Shown here piece after piece: positions 43,189 through 51,828 of a DNA stretch of 64,000 nucleotides. The translations under genes were made by a program, and so were the position numbers. Source of the stretch: Rugosimonospora acidiphila (lineage in GTDB: Bacteria; Actinomycetota; Actinomycetes; Mycobacteriales; Micromonosporaceae); the NCBI RefSeq assembly GCF_039543385.1, contig NZ_BAABJQ010000002.1, positions 62,001-126,000 of the forward strand, written 5' to 3'. Under the pieces are notes generated by a model that saw nothing but the letters and a program-made list of their open reading frames with translations, was not told where the DNA came from and did not search any database. How positions within the stretch are numbered: the first letter of the stretch is position 1; each line of letters opens with the position of its first letter.

Positions 43189-45993
43189 GTGATCACGCGG
43201 TCCTCGCCGCCGGAGGCGCGCCGGGCGACCGGCCCCCGGTCGGTGCCGTTGCCGGGCCGGCAGGAACAGTGCCTGGCCATCGACGAGCTCACCGATTCCG
43301 TCCGCGCCGGCCGCAGCGCCGTGCTCGTGCTGGTCGGCGAGGCCGGGATCGGCAAGACCCGGCTGCTGGAGTACGCGGCCGGCGCCGCGGCGGACCTGCG
43401 GATCGCCCAGGTCGCCGGGTGGGAGCCGGAGGCCCGGCTCGCCTACGCGGCCCTGCACCGGCTGCTGCGGCCGTACCTCGACCGGACCGCCCGGCTGCCG
43501 AGCCCCCAGCGCGACGCCCTGGCCGCGGCGTTCGGCCTCGCCGCCGGCGTGCGGGCGGACCGCTTCCTGGTGGGCCTTGCCACCCTCACCCTGCTCGCCG
43601 ACGTCGCCTGCGGCCTGCCGCTGGTCTGCCTCGTTGACGACGCCCATTGGCTGGACCGGGAGACCGTGGCCGTGCTGGCGTTCATTGCCCGACGGCTGCG
43701 CGCCGAGCGCATCGGCCTGATGATCGCCGCGCGCGACGAGCCGGTGCCGCCGCCCGCGCTCGACGGCCTGCCGAGGCTGCCCATCGCGGGCCTGCCCGAC
43801 CGGGCCGCGCGCGAACTGCTGGCGCTGGCCGCCCCCGGCCGGATCGCGCCGCTGGTCGCCGGGCGGATGATCGCCGAGACGCGGGGCAATCCACTCGCGC
43901 TGATCGAGCTGACCGGCCAACTGTCCGCCGACCAGCTGGCCGGCGGGGCCTCGCTGCCCGACCGGCTGCCGCTGAGCCAGGGCATGCGGGCGCACTTCCT
44001 GCGGCGCGTCCGGATAATGCCGGCCACGACGCGGTCCCTGCTGCTGATCGCCGCGGTGGCGCCCGCGGACGACATAGCGGTGATCTGGCGTACCGCGGCG
44101 CTGCTCGGCCTGCCCGACGACGCGCCCGACCCGGCGGTCGCCGCGGGGATCCTCACGGCCGCGCCCGCGTTCGCCTTCCGGCACCCGCTGATCGCCTCGG
44201 CGGTCTACTCGGGGGCCCCGGCGGCGCAGCGGCGCCGGGTGCACGCGGGGGTGGCCGAGGCGACGGACCGCGACGCCGACCCGGACCGCCGGGCCTGGCA
44301 CCTGGCCGAGGCCACCGCGGGGCTGGACGAGGACGTCGCCGCCGAGCTGGAGCGCGCCTCGCCCCGGGCCCGCGCCCGCGGCGGGTACCCGATGCTGGCG
44401 AGGTTCCTGTCCCGCGCGGCGGAGCTGACCCCGCACCCGCAGCGCCGGGCTGGACGCCTGCTCGGCGCCGCCCAGGCGCACCTGGCCGCCGGCGATCCGG
44501 TCGCGGCCGGCCGGCGCCTGGAGCAGGCGGCGTCCGGGCCGCACACGCCCGCGATGCGAGCGGCCGCGCAGCAGACCAGAGCCGCCCTTGCCTGGTTCGG
44601 CGGCGAGGTGGCCACGGTGGTCTCGGCGATGATGCTGGAGGCCGCCACCGAACCCGATCTGCCCGCGCAGCTGAGCCACGGCATCCTGTTCGACGCCCTC
44701 ACGGCCGCGATGCTGTCCCGGCAGCACACCGCCGGCACCACGATCGCCGACGTCGCGCGCGCCGCACGGCGGGCGCCCGGCCGCGGCCAAGCCCCGGCCT
44801 CCACGACGCGGCTGCTGCTGGACGCCTTCGCCACCCGGGTCCTCGACGGGTTCACGCCGGCCGTACCGCACCTGCGCGCGGCCATGGTGGCGCTGCGTAC
44901 GGATCGGGAACTGGCCCACGGGGCCATCCCCTTCGCGGCGATCGGCAACTGGGCGGCGCAGGAGTTGCTCGACGACGAGGCGCACGAGGCCATCCTGCGG
45001 CACGCCGCGTCGCTGGCCCGCGAGCGTGGAGCGCTGCACGCGCTCGAAACCGCACTGCACGGCCTGGCGTCGTGCGCGACGTGGGCCGGCGACTTCGCCC
45101 GGGCCGATGCCCTCTACGCCGAGGCGGCCGACGTCGGCACCATCACCGGGACCGGCGACGACGGCTCGGCGGCCCGGCAGATCGAACTGTTGGCCTGGCG
45201 TGGACGCGAGGCGCCGGTACGGGCGGCCGCCGACTGCGCGTTCAACGACTGGGAAGCGCGGCGCGGCCTCGCCGTGGTGGGCAATCACGCCCGCAACGCG
45301 CTGGCCATCCTCGAACTCGGGCACGGCCGGTATCAGCAGGCGCTGGCCTGGACGTTGCCCGGCTTCCACGACGACGTGATCGGCCAGGGCAACCGCATGC
45401 TGCCCAACCTCATCGAGGCGGCCGTGCGTGCCGGGGACCGGCCCAGCGCACAGGCCGCGCTCGCCCGGCTGGCCGAGCGGGCCAGCGCCAGCGGCACCGC
45501 ATGGGCGCTGGGGGTGCTGGCGCGCAGCCGCGCGCTACTGACCGACGATGACGGCGCACACGCCAGGTACTGCGAGGCGACCGAGGCCCTGGCCGGCAGC
45601 CGGATGGCCACCGAACTCGCCCGCACCCACCTGCTGCACGGCGAATGGCTGCGCCGCCGCAAACGCCGGACGGAGGCGCGCACCCACCTGCGGATCGCGC
45701 ACGACGCCTTCACCGACATGGGCGCGACCGCGTTCGCCGAACGCGCCCGCGTCGAACTGCTGGCCACGGGGCAGCACGGCCGCCCCCGTACCGTCCCGGC
45801 CGGCCACGACCTCACGTCCCAGGAAACCCGGGTCGCCGCACTCGCCGCGACGGGGGCCACCAACACGGAGATCGCCACCCAGCTGTTCGTCACCGCCTCG
45901 ACGGTCGAGTACCACCTCAACAAGATCTTCCGGAAGCTCGACATCACCTCCCGGCGGCAACTCGCACGTGCCCTCGCCGCGCCGCCCGACTGA
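43189..45993 (+). CDS. LAL-type LuxR transcriptional regulator
   Basis: 934-residue paralogue of the neighbouring regulator. Walker A GEAGIGKTRLLEYA, Walker B LVCLVDDAHWLDRE, a helical repeat region and a C-terminal HTH LTSQETRVAALAATGATNTEIATQLFVTASTVEYHLNKIFRKLDITSRRQL are clear. The two HTH recognition helices differ (SHRTVSTHLHNIF versus TASTVEYHLNKIF), so the pair should bind different sites. The GTG at 43189 is supported by a leaderless -10 seven bases upstream; the very long frame from 42280 overlaps the opposite gene and is spurious. Confidence 0.92.
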   Translation: MITRSSPPEARRATGPRSVPLPGRQEQCLAIDELTDSVRAGRSAVLVLVGEAGIGKTRLLEYAAGAAADLRIAQVAGWEPEARLAYAALHRLLRPYLDRTARLPSPQRDALAAAFGLAAGVRADRFLVGLATLTLLADVACGLPLVCLVDDAHWLDRETVAVLAFIARRLRAERIGLMIAARDEPVPPPALDGLPRLPIAGLPDRAARELLALAAPGRIAPLVAGRMIAETRGNPLALIELTGQLSADQLAGGASLPDRLPLSQGMRAHFLRRVRIMPATTRSLLLIAAVAPADDIAVIWRTAALLGLPDDAPDPAVAAGILTAAPAFAFRHPLIASAVYSGAPAAQRRRVHAGVAEATDRDADPDRRAWHLAEATAGLDEDVAAELERASPRARARGGYPMLARFLSRAAELTPHPQRRAGRLLGAAQAHLAAGDPVAAGRRLEQAASGPHTPAMRAAAQQTRAALAWFGGEVATVVSAMMLEAATEPDLPAQLSHGILFDALTAAMLSRQHTAGTTIADVARAARRAPGRGQAPASTTRLLLDAFATRVLDGFTPAVPHLRAAMVALRTDRELAHGAIPFAAIGNWAAQELLDDEAHEAILRHAASLARERGALHALETALHGLASCATWAGDFARADALYAEAADVGTITGTGDDGSAARQIELLAWRGREAPVRAAADCAFNDWEARRGLAVVGNHARNALAILELGHGRYQQALAWTLPGFHDDVIGQGNRMLPNLIEAAVRAGDRPSAQAALARLAERASASGTAWALGVLARSRALLTDDDGAHARYCEATEALAGSRMATELARTHLLHGEWLRRRKRRTEARTHLRIAHDAFTDMGATAFAERARVELLATGQHGRPRTVPAGHDLTSQETRVAALAATGATNTEIATQLFVTASTVEYHLNKIFRKLDITSRRQLARALAAPPD

Positions 45994-46012
45994 TCATCGA
46001 CCCCGTGCTCGG

Positions 46013-46780
46013 CTACCGCCCGCCGCGCCGGCGCGCGAGATGGGCGACGATGTCGGCGGTAATCTCGACCGTCTCGGGCAGGACTCGCATGATGGCGGCA
46101 TATACCTGCTCCTGCTTCGAGGGCGGCAATTCCAGGTAGGCCGAGACGGTTGACAGGTAGCCGACGTAGTCGCGAGCACTCATCGTCAAGCGTCGCTCGA
46201 TCACGAGCTGCTGAACGTCGGCGAACCACTCGGACCGACGCAGCTCCGTACCCGGCCACTGCATCGCGTGTTCCTGTGGCGTCCCGTCCGGAGACGGAAC
46301 CTCGTCGCTTTCCAGGAAGGGTGCCCGCGCCGCCCGGACCGCCTCCCCCACAGCCGGATCGGCCAGCTGCATTGGTCCTCCGAACGAGGCAACCACGCCG
46401 CCCGGCTCCAGCAGCGCGGCCATCCGCGACCACCGACCCTCCGGGTTCGTCCAATGGAGCGACGCTGCCGCATAGACCAGCCCGTAGGTCTCGCTCGGGC
46501 GCAGGTCCTCGAACGCGGCCCGCACGGTCTTCACGTTCGCCGGCACGTGCTTGCGCAGCTCCGCGAGCATGGCCGCGTCTGGCTCGGTCGCGGTGACCGT
46601 GATTCCCGGCCGAGCGAACACCCGGGTGGCCTTGCCCGTCCCGGCGCCGATTTCGAGGACAGTCCGGAACGGCTGACCCGCGTACGCGACCACCGTGTCG
46701 AACAGCTCAACAGGGTACCCCGGCCGGAACCGTTCGTAGGCTTCTGCCACCGCTCCGAAGCTCAATGCGCGACCAGACAT
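46013..46780 (-). CDS. Class I SAM-dependent methyltransferase
   Basis: 255-residue methyltransferase. Motif I is TVLEIGAGTGKATRVFA, followed by an acidic residue in TATEPDAAML and LRPSETYGLVYAAASLHWTNPEGRW, typical of Methyltransf_11/25 proteins of the UbiE/trans-aconitate type. The target is unknown. The ATG at 46780 starts the conserved part (FGAVAEAYERFRPGYP); an ATG at 46789 is possible. A -10-like CAGGAT lies seven bases upstream, hinting at a leaderless transcript. It converges on the second LAL gene (19 bases between stops). Confidence 0.88.
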   Translation of the reverse strand: MSGRALSFGAVAEAYERFRPGYPVELFDTVVAYAGQPFRTVLEIGAGTGKATRVFARPGITVTATEPDAAMLAELRKHVPANVKTVRAAFEDLRPSETYGLVYAAASLHWTNPEGRWSRMAALLEPGGVVASFGGPMQLADPAVGEAVRAARAPFLESDEVPSPDGTPQEHAMQWPGTELRRSEWFADVQQLVIERRLTMSARDYVGYLSTVSAYLELPPSKQEQVYAAIMRVLPETVEITADIVAHLARRRGGR

Positions 46781-46881
46781 ACCGACCATCCTGACACGAT
46801 CCGCGGCGTGAATGGGCAACCTGCGCGGTTCCACCGAGGCCACCCGCGCTCGGTCCGCTGGTCGTGGCCTCAGCACCCGCC

Positions 46882-47685
46882 TCAGTCGAGGGCGGCGACC
46901 TCGCGCACGGCCTCGGCGACGGCCGGGAAGTCCTTACGCAGGATCGCGCCGTGGTTGCTGGCGACCTTCGCGCTGATCCGGATGTTCGGGTTGCGGGCGC
47001 ACACCGCATCGAGGCCCGCGCGGATGCGCTCCTGCTCATCGCCGCGGCTTCCGAGCGACGTCCCCGAAGCGACCACGTACCGCGCCGGGACGGTGAGGTT
47101 GTCCAGCACCGGGCCCAGCTCGCGCTCGCGGGCGAGCCTGCCGAGCTCGATGTTGCTGTCGGCCTGCTGCGCGGCGCTCATCCGGGGGGTCAGGCCCGTC
47201 GGGCGCAGCAGCGGCGTGAACCAGCCCATCCGCCGGAACAGCTTGCGGATCCGCTGCTCCATCGCCTCGTCGAGCCAGTCGTACGGTTGCGCGCCGTCGA
47301 CCAGCACCGCACCTATGGCACGGTCCGGGTTCCGGCTGGCCCAGTGCGCCGCGACGAACGCCCCGTAGGACCAGCCCACGACCAGCGCCCGGTCCACACC
47401 CCTGGCCGCGAGAACGGCATCGACGTCCCGGACAGCGGCCTCGAAGGAGTAGTCCGCCGAACGCCGCGACTTGCCACGGGCCCGCTCGTCGTAGGTGATG
47501 TGTCGCCACCCCGTCCCCAGCTCCGCGGTCACCCGCCGCCAGTATCCCTGGGTGGCGAACTGGCCGTTGAGGTAGACCACGGGCACACCGGGACCGCCGG
47601 TGTCGCTGACGGCCAGCGCCGTATCGTCAACCGGCAGCATGCCGCTCCACTTCGCACTGATCGCGGTGGTGCTGTTCATCGTCAT
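46882..47685 (-). CDS. Alpha/beta hydrolase
   Basis: 267-residue hydrolase. The nucleophile elbow is VVGWSYGAFVAAHWA (serine), preceded by YDERARGKSRRS and followed by AVLVDGAQPYDW; the histidine is probably in VASNHGAILRKDFP. The AGGAGG ribosome site five bases before the ATG at 47685 fixes the start. It lies downstream of the DUF4097-like gene on the same strand, 140 bases apart, and could be cotranscribed. Substrate unknown. Confidence 0.88.
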   Translation of the reverse strand: MTMNSTTAISAKWSGMLPVDDTALAVSDTGGPGVPVVYLNGQFATQGYWRRVTAELGTGWRHITYDERARGKSRRSADYSFEAAVRDVDAVLAARGVDRALVVGWSYGAFVAAHWASRNPDRAIGAVLVDGAQPYDWLDEAMEQRIRKLFRRMGWFTPLLRPTGLTPRMSAAQQADSNIELGRLARERELGPVLDNLTVPARYVVASGTSLGSRGDEQERIRAGLDAVCARNPNIRISAKVASNHGAILRKDFPAVAEAVREVAALD

Positions 47686-47825
47686 GTCTTCCTCCTGGTC
47701 GCGTTGGGTGTCTTGGACGACTTCTTCGGGCCGGCGGTTGGATCGCGGTCCCTCGGCACGGACGGCGACGACCGACCGAATCTCGATCGCGGTGCGCCCG
47801 GCCGGGCGGTTCCGGTCCTCGCTGC

Positions 47826-48488
47826 CTAGAGGCTGTGGGCGGTGATGTCGCCGTAGGAGGTGGTGGCGTGGATGTCGAGTTGGGTGGTGCCGTCGTTCTT
47901 GAGGGCGTTGTTGACCCGGCCGTAGCTGGTGCCGGCGTCCAGGGCGGCGGAGACGCCGGTGGCGGCGCCGACGGTGATGTCGCCGGACTGGGTGCGCAGC
48001 ACGACCGCGCCGCCGGTGGCCTCGGTGATGCGGATGTCGCCGCGGGCGGTGCTGATCTGGGCGGGGCCGTGCAGGCGGCCGATCTCGATGTCGCCGTCGG
48101 TGGCGGTCAGGTGCAGGCTGGCGGTTTCGTCGAGCTTGATGTGGTGGTAGGCGCCGTCGAAGGTGACGTCGCCGAGACGCCCGACGGTGCGCAGTTCGGC
48201 CGCGGCGGTTTTGGCCTCGATGCGGGAGCCGGCAGGCAGTTTGACGGTGACCTGGATGGAGCCGGTGGGGCCGAGGTACTGGTTCTTGGTTGCGGTTTGG
48301 ATGCGCAGGGTGCCGTTGGTGTATTCGACGGTGGTCTGCTCGGCGGCCTTGAGGTCGCGGCCCTTGTGGGCGTTGGTGGGCTGGATCTCGACGGTGGTCT
48401 CGGCGTGGTCGGCGGCGATGAGTTGGACGCGTCCGGCGGGGATGGTCAGGACGGTGGTGATGGGGGTGGGGGTGGTGAAGGTGTGCAT
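47826..48488 (-). CDS. DUF4097-like beta-helical adhesin domain protein
   Basis: 220-residue protein made almost entirely of short beta strands with regular spacing (GDVTFDGAYHHIKLDETASLHLTATDGDIEIGRLHGPAQISTARGDIRITEATGGAVVLRTQSGDITVG), the repetitive pattern of the putative-adhesin DUF4097 family. No signal peptide or membrane segment, as in many actinobacterial members, whose role is unknown. GGGAG lies six bases before the ATG at 48488. A well-spaced promoter is seen upstream. Confidence 0.85.
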   Translation of the reverse strand: MHTFTTPTPITTVLTIPAGRVQLIAADHAETTVEIQPTNAHKGRDLKAAEQTTVEYTNGTLRIQTATKNQYLGPTGSIQVTVKLPAGSRIEAKTAAAELRTVGRLGDVTFDGAYHHIKLDETASLHLTATDGDIEIGRLHGPAQISTARGDIRITEATGGAVVLRTQSGDITVGAATGVSAALDAGTSYGRVNNALKNDGTTQLDIHATTSYGDITAHSL

Positions 48489-48529
48489 CGTGGTCTCCCG
48501 TGTTTGCCCGGTTGTTTCTGACACCGGAA

Positions 48530-48558
48530 ACGCTACGTTGCTTTCCACATCTGCGCAA
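48530..48558 (-). promoter_or_regulatory. Promoter of the DUF4097-like gene
   Basis: Minus strand TTGCGC (48553-48558) and TAGCGT (48530-48535) are exactly 17 bases apart, a good actinobacterial sigma-70 promoter about 42 bases before the start codon. Confidence 0.55.
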
Positions 48559-48608
48559 TGATGTCTTTGCTTGTGATGAGCATTCGTGCAGCTCAGAATG
48601 CTGTAATC

Positions 48609-48660
48609 ATTGCAACGGGCTCCCGTTTAATGCAATGGCGGAGTGGTTGATCGTTGCAAT
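48609..48660. repeat. Inverted ATTGCAACG / CGTTGCAAT pair
   Basis: A perfect nine-base inverted repeat (48609-48617 and 48652-48660) with a related TGCAATG between (48631-48637) lies upstream of the DUF4097-like promoter in a locally AT-richer stretch. It may be a regulator-binding array; no partner regulator is adjacent. Confidence 0.4.
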
Positions 48661-48715
48661 ATATGAAGGTGAACGCTATCGGACCAAGCCAGACCCAGAC
48701 CGCTGACCTGACCGG

Positions 48716-48890
48716 TCAGGAGGTCTCGTCGAGCAGCGCGCGGATGTCGACGAACACCCGCTCCTGAGCGTCCGCCGCCTCGGGCGATGTCAGGTCCATG
48801 CCCTGGATGAAGCCGCGCCGTTGCGGGCGCGGGCCCGCTCGCGCAGTTCGGCCGGATGGAAGATCGCCACCGGGCGCATTCTCGCATCGA
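48716..48890 (-). pseudogene. Possible frameshifted remnant of an unrecognised gene
   Basis: On the minus strand one frame reads MRPVAIFHPAELRERARARNG and then, after an apparent shift, another continues GFIQGMDLTSPEAADAQERVFVDIRALLDETS to the stop at 48716. The two halves together look like one short protein, but I do not recognise a family, and the upstream border is unclear. Confidence 0.3.
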
Positions 48891-49071
48891 TGCCCCGGAA
48901 ACGGGGATGCTCGCGGGGCGGCAGCCGATCGCAGGAGAGGCGACGGCGACGGCACGCACCATAGTGGACGGTGCGGCGGACCCCGCCGATCGGCCGGCCA
49001 TGGGACGCCGGTCGACGGGTGCTCCGCGTGCGAAGCAGCTCGAACGGCGGCGCGGGGACCGACTCGGCGGA

Positions 49072-49851
49072 TCAGCGACCGCGCCGGCGCAGGGTCCGGT
49101 CGTAGTCCTGGAACCGGGCCTTCGCGATGGTCGACCGGTCGGCCGTGCGCAGCACCATCCCCTCCGAGCTGCCCGGCGCGGCGTCGTCCAACGCGACCCG
49201 GGTATGCGGCAAGTGCTCGGCCAGGAACGCGCGGGTCTTCGCCACCTCGGTCGGCAGCTCGGTCGGCTCGATGGTGAACAACCGCGGGGTCAGTTCGACG
49301 GACGCGGCCGAGGCCGTGGCGTTCAACTGCCGTTCGTCCACGAACCGCTGGCCGCCATCGTCGCGCCACCGCGAGATCCGCTCGGCCGGCCAGTCCAGCA
49401 CCTCGGCGTAGTCGTCGATGCGCGCCTCGTCGAACAGCCGCCAGCCGACCGCACCGCACGTCGAGTACTTTTTCGCCGCGGCGCCGATCCGGCCGCCGTA
49501 CACCTCCAGGTAGAGCACCCGGATCGTGTCGTCACGCTCGGACCGGACGGCCTCGGCCAGCGGCTTGACGGCCGCCACGATGCCCTGCGACGGATTGCCG
49601 ATCAGATCGCCCCTGGCGTACAGCAGCTCCTCCCGGGAACCCAGCAGGTAACTGCCGTCGGGCAGCAGCAGGACCCGGGCGTTGGTGCCGTCGACCTTCT
49701 CGGTGCCGATGACCGGCTGCGCAAAGGCAACGCACTCGTCCAGCAGCCCACCGTCGCGCGGGTCGAGCGCATGGTAGGTCGGGATGGAGGGGTACTTTGT
49801 CATCGAGTTGAGCGCGAGCAGGTCCGTGGTCCGCACGTCGAACGTGGTCAT
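49072..49851 (-). CDS. RNA ligase of the Rnl2-like family
   Basis: 259-residue nucleotidyltransferase-fold ligase. The adenylated lysine is K52 in motif I (TEKVDGTNARV); motif III is in RVLYLEVYGGRIG, motif IV EGMVLRT, and motif V KARFQDYDR. This resembles T4 Rnl2-type ligases, which seal nicks or join RNA ends, and the length fits a core ligase without the Rnl2 C-terminal domain. No kinase or phosphatase repair partner lies next to it, unlike many RNA-repair operons. The ATG at 49851 starts the domain. It is a likely RNA-damage or conflict-related gene. Confidence 0.88.
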   Translation of the reverse strand: MTTFDVRTTDLLALNSMTKYPSIPTYHALDPRDGGLLDECVAFAQPVIGTEKVDGTNARVLLLPDGSYLLGSREELLYARGDLIGNPSQGIVAAVKPLAEAVRSERDDTIRVLYLEVYGGRIGAAAKKYSTCGAVGWRLFDEARIDDYAEVLDWPAERISRWRDDGGQRFVDERQLNATASAASVELTPRLFTIEPTELPTEVAKTRAFLAEHLPHTRVALDDAAPGSSEGMVLRTADRSTIAKARFQDYDRTLRRRGR

Positions 49852-49913
49852 GCCATGCTCCGTTGGTCGGTCCTCGTTGATCAAAATGAGGATAGGTCGG
49901 CCGACCAACCGAT

Positions 49914-50528
49914 TTACGGTCGACGGGCCCAGTACAGGGTGTGCCCGCCCTGACCCTCCGGGACGAACTGTTCGCCCACGACGGCGAGGCCGGCCCGTTC
50001 GAGCCAGGTGCGGTAGGTGGCGTCGTCGGCGTGGCTCCACCACATGGTGGCGGGTCCGCCCAGCCAATTGTCCTCGGTGCCGGTCCAGGCGGTGCTGCCC
50101 ACCGTGACCAGGAGCCAGCCGCCCGGTCGCAGCCAGGTCGCCATGCGCCCGATCAGGCCGGGCTGGGCACGCAACGGCATGTGGATGAGGGCGTACAAGC
50201 AGACGATGGCGTCGAATGACGCGGCCGGAAGATCCAGCTCGGTGGCATCGGCGCGGATGAACACTCCCCCGGGGACCAGGCGCCGCGCACGGTCGACCTG
50301 GACCTGACTGATGTCGACGCCGGTGACGCGGTGGCCGGCACCGACCAGGAACCGGCTGACCGGCACACCGCATCCGCAGCCGAGGTCGAGCACCGTGCCC
50401 CGGGCCGGCAACCGTTGGCGTAGCTCATCGAGCCACGGACCGTACTGGCCATCTTCGGCGTCATCATCCCGGTACCGGTAGGAGATCGCGTCGTAACCGC
50501 GCCGGACCAGCTCGCGCTCATCGTCCAT
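49914..50528 (-). CDS. Class I SAM-dependent methyltransferase
   Basis: 204-residue methyltransferase with motif I TVLDLGCGCGVPVSRFL, acidic VTGVDISQVQVDRA, and FDAIVCLYALIHMP. It belongs to the small-molecule methyltransferase group. TACCGT at 50536-50541 stands seven bases before the ATG at 50528, as for a leaderless transcript; the alternative GTG at 50537 lies within that hexamer. It is 62 bases upstream of the RNA ligase gene on the same strand, so the two may form an operon and the methyltransferase may act on RNA or on an unrelated metabolite (not resolvable). Confidence 0.85.
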   Translation of the reverse strand: MDDERELVRRGYDAISYRYRDDDAEDGQYGPWLDELRQRLPARGTVLDLGCGCGVPVSRFLVGAGHRVTGVDISQVQVDRARRLVPGGVFIRADATELDLPAASFDAIVCLYALIHMPLRAQPGLIGRMATWLRPGGWLLVTVGSTAWTGTEDNWLGGPATMWWSHADDATYRTWLERAGLAVVGEQFVPEGQGGHTLYWARRP

Positions 50529-50597
50529 CCCCCGCACGGTACGGACCGGCGGTCAGCCCCTCCACTCCTTTGCCCGCACCGTGGGGTGCGCGCGTGC

Positions 50598-51107
50598 TCA
50601 GATCGTTCCGGTGAAGAGGGATTCGGCGTACGCCCGCTTGTCCGCCGCGCCACGATCGGAGCGCAGGTACCTCGTCCATGCCTGATGCTCGTGCGCCACG
50701 GCGCCGAACTCCCACACGCACATCACGCCGCGATGCGTCGAGGAGGACATCGGCCCGAACGGGCCGTCCCGCCGGATGTCCTTGAGGTAGACCGTTTCCC
50801 ACATCTCGTTGTTGCCGCGCCACGTGCAGACCAGCAGCAGATGGATGTAGTCGCCGGAGAGGTGCTGGATAACGAAGCCGAGATCGCCGGAGATCGGTAG
50901 CCGGCCGCCCGCGACCTCCTCGCTGAGGAAGGTGCGAGCCTGTTCGGTGACCGCGGGATCGATAACCTGGTCCTCACGGCGCACGTGGTACCACTTCAGG
51001 TAGGTGTCCGGCAGCACCAGTGGCGGGCCGGCCGAGATGTGCTTGGTCACGTGGCGGTAGTCAGGGTCGACGATGTTGCCGACCCGTGCGAGCTGTTCGT
51101 CATTCAC
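50598..51107 (-). CDS. Hypothetical protein
   Basis: 169-residue cytoplasmic protein, no recognisable family. It is rich in Trp, Tyr and His with conserved-looking blocks PDTYLKWYHVRREDQVIDP, GDLGFVIQHLSGDYIHLLLVCTWRGNNEMWETVYLKD and HRGVMCVWEFGAVAHEHQAWTRYL. No signal peptide or membrane segment. The coding pattern is strong over the whole length. It stands between the TetR and methyltransferase genes on the same strand with gaps of 37 and 69 bases. Confidence 0.8.
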   Translation of the reverse strand: MNDEQLARVGNIVDPDYRHVTKHISAGPPLVLPDTYLKWYHVRREDQVIDPAVTEQARTFLSEEVAGGRLPISGDLGFVIQHLSGDYIHLLLVCTWRGNNEMWETVYLKDIRRDGPFGPMSSSTHRGVMCVWEFGAVAHEHQAWTRYLRSDRGAADKRAYAESLFTGTI

Positions 51108-51144
51108 GGTGACGATCCTGCCGGGCCATCCCTGACATCTTCTG

Positions 51145-51828
51145 TCACAGGCCGGCGGACTCGCCGCGTGCGAGCCCAGTCGACCGCTGGTCGCCGAGGG
51201 ACTCCTCGATGCCGCGAAGCATGGCCCGCAGACCGGTCTCGAAGTGGTCGTCCGGTGCGGTCTCGTCGGCGGCCTGCGCCAACAGGTTGTACCGCGGGCT
51301 GCCCTTGTCGGGCTTCCGGCTGCGCCGCTGCGCCCCCAGCTGGAGGGTGGACACGCTCAGCGCGTGCCCGATGGTGAACTCGCGCAGGCAGCGCAGGACC
51401 CGCAGCGCCGTCGGCGGCGGCAGGCCGGCGTCCCGCAATTTCGCCACCGCCCGGACCCCCATCTCGATCGACGCCGGTGACCGCACCGGCCGGGTGGCGA
51501 ACACCGACACCGCGTGCGGGTGGCGTAGCAGCACATCGCGCAGTCGGCGGCAGTACTGCCCGGCCAGTCGCTGCCATGGCTCCTGCCACGGCAGCGAGTC
51601 GATGTCCAACTCGGCGAACAGCGCCTCGGCGACGCCGTCGAACAGCTCCTCCTGATCGGCGAAGTGACGGTAGGCGGCCATCGGATCGACATTCAGTACG
51701 GCGCCCAGGCGGCGCATCGAGAACTTGCGCAGACCTTCGGCGTCGATCAGAGCGAGCGCGGCAGCCGCCAGGTACTCGCGGTTGAGCGCGCGGCGGGTCG
51801 GCGCTGGCGGCACCGCGGGATCACTCAT
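51145..51828 (-). CDS. TetR-family regulator (TetR_C type)
   Basis: 227-residue repressor. The HTH is ALNREYLAAAALALIDAEGLRKFSMRRLGAVLNVDPMAAYRHFADQEEL, close to classical TetR, and the C-terminal helical domain resembles the TetR_C family that senses small hydrophobic ligands. Its ATG overlaps the stop of the hydrolase gene (ATGA), so it is coupled to it. Two matching palindromes in that operon's promoter (52720-52752) are its probable binding sites, giving negative autoregulation. Confidence 0.9.
   Translation of the reverse strand: MSDPAVPPAPTRRALNREYLAAAALALIDAEGLRKFSMRRLGAVLNVDPMAAYRHFADQEELFDGVAEALFAELDIDSLPWQEPWQRLAGQYCRRLRDVLLRHPHAVSVFATRPVRSPASIEMGVRAVAKLRDAGLPPPTALRVLRCLREFTIGHALSVSTLQLGAQRRSRKPDKGSPRYNLLAQAADETAPDDHFETGLRAMLRGIEESLGDQRSTGLARGESAGL

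Noticed and set aside
43060..45369. A 769-codon frame opposite the second LAL gene
   Set aside because: Arg/Gly/Gln-rich shadow of the regulator on the other strand with no domains.
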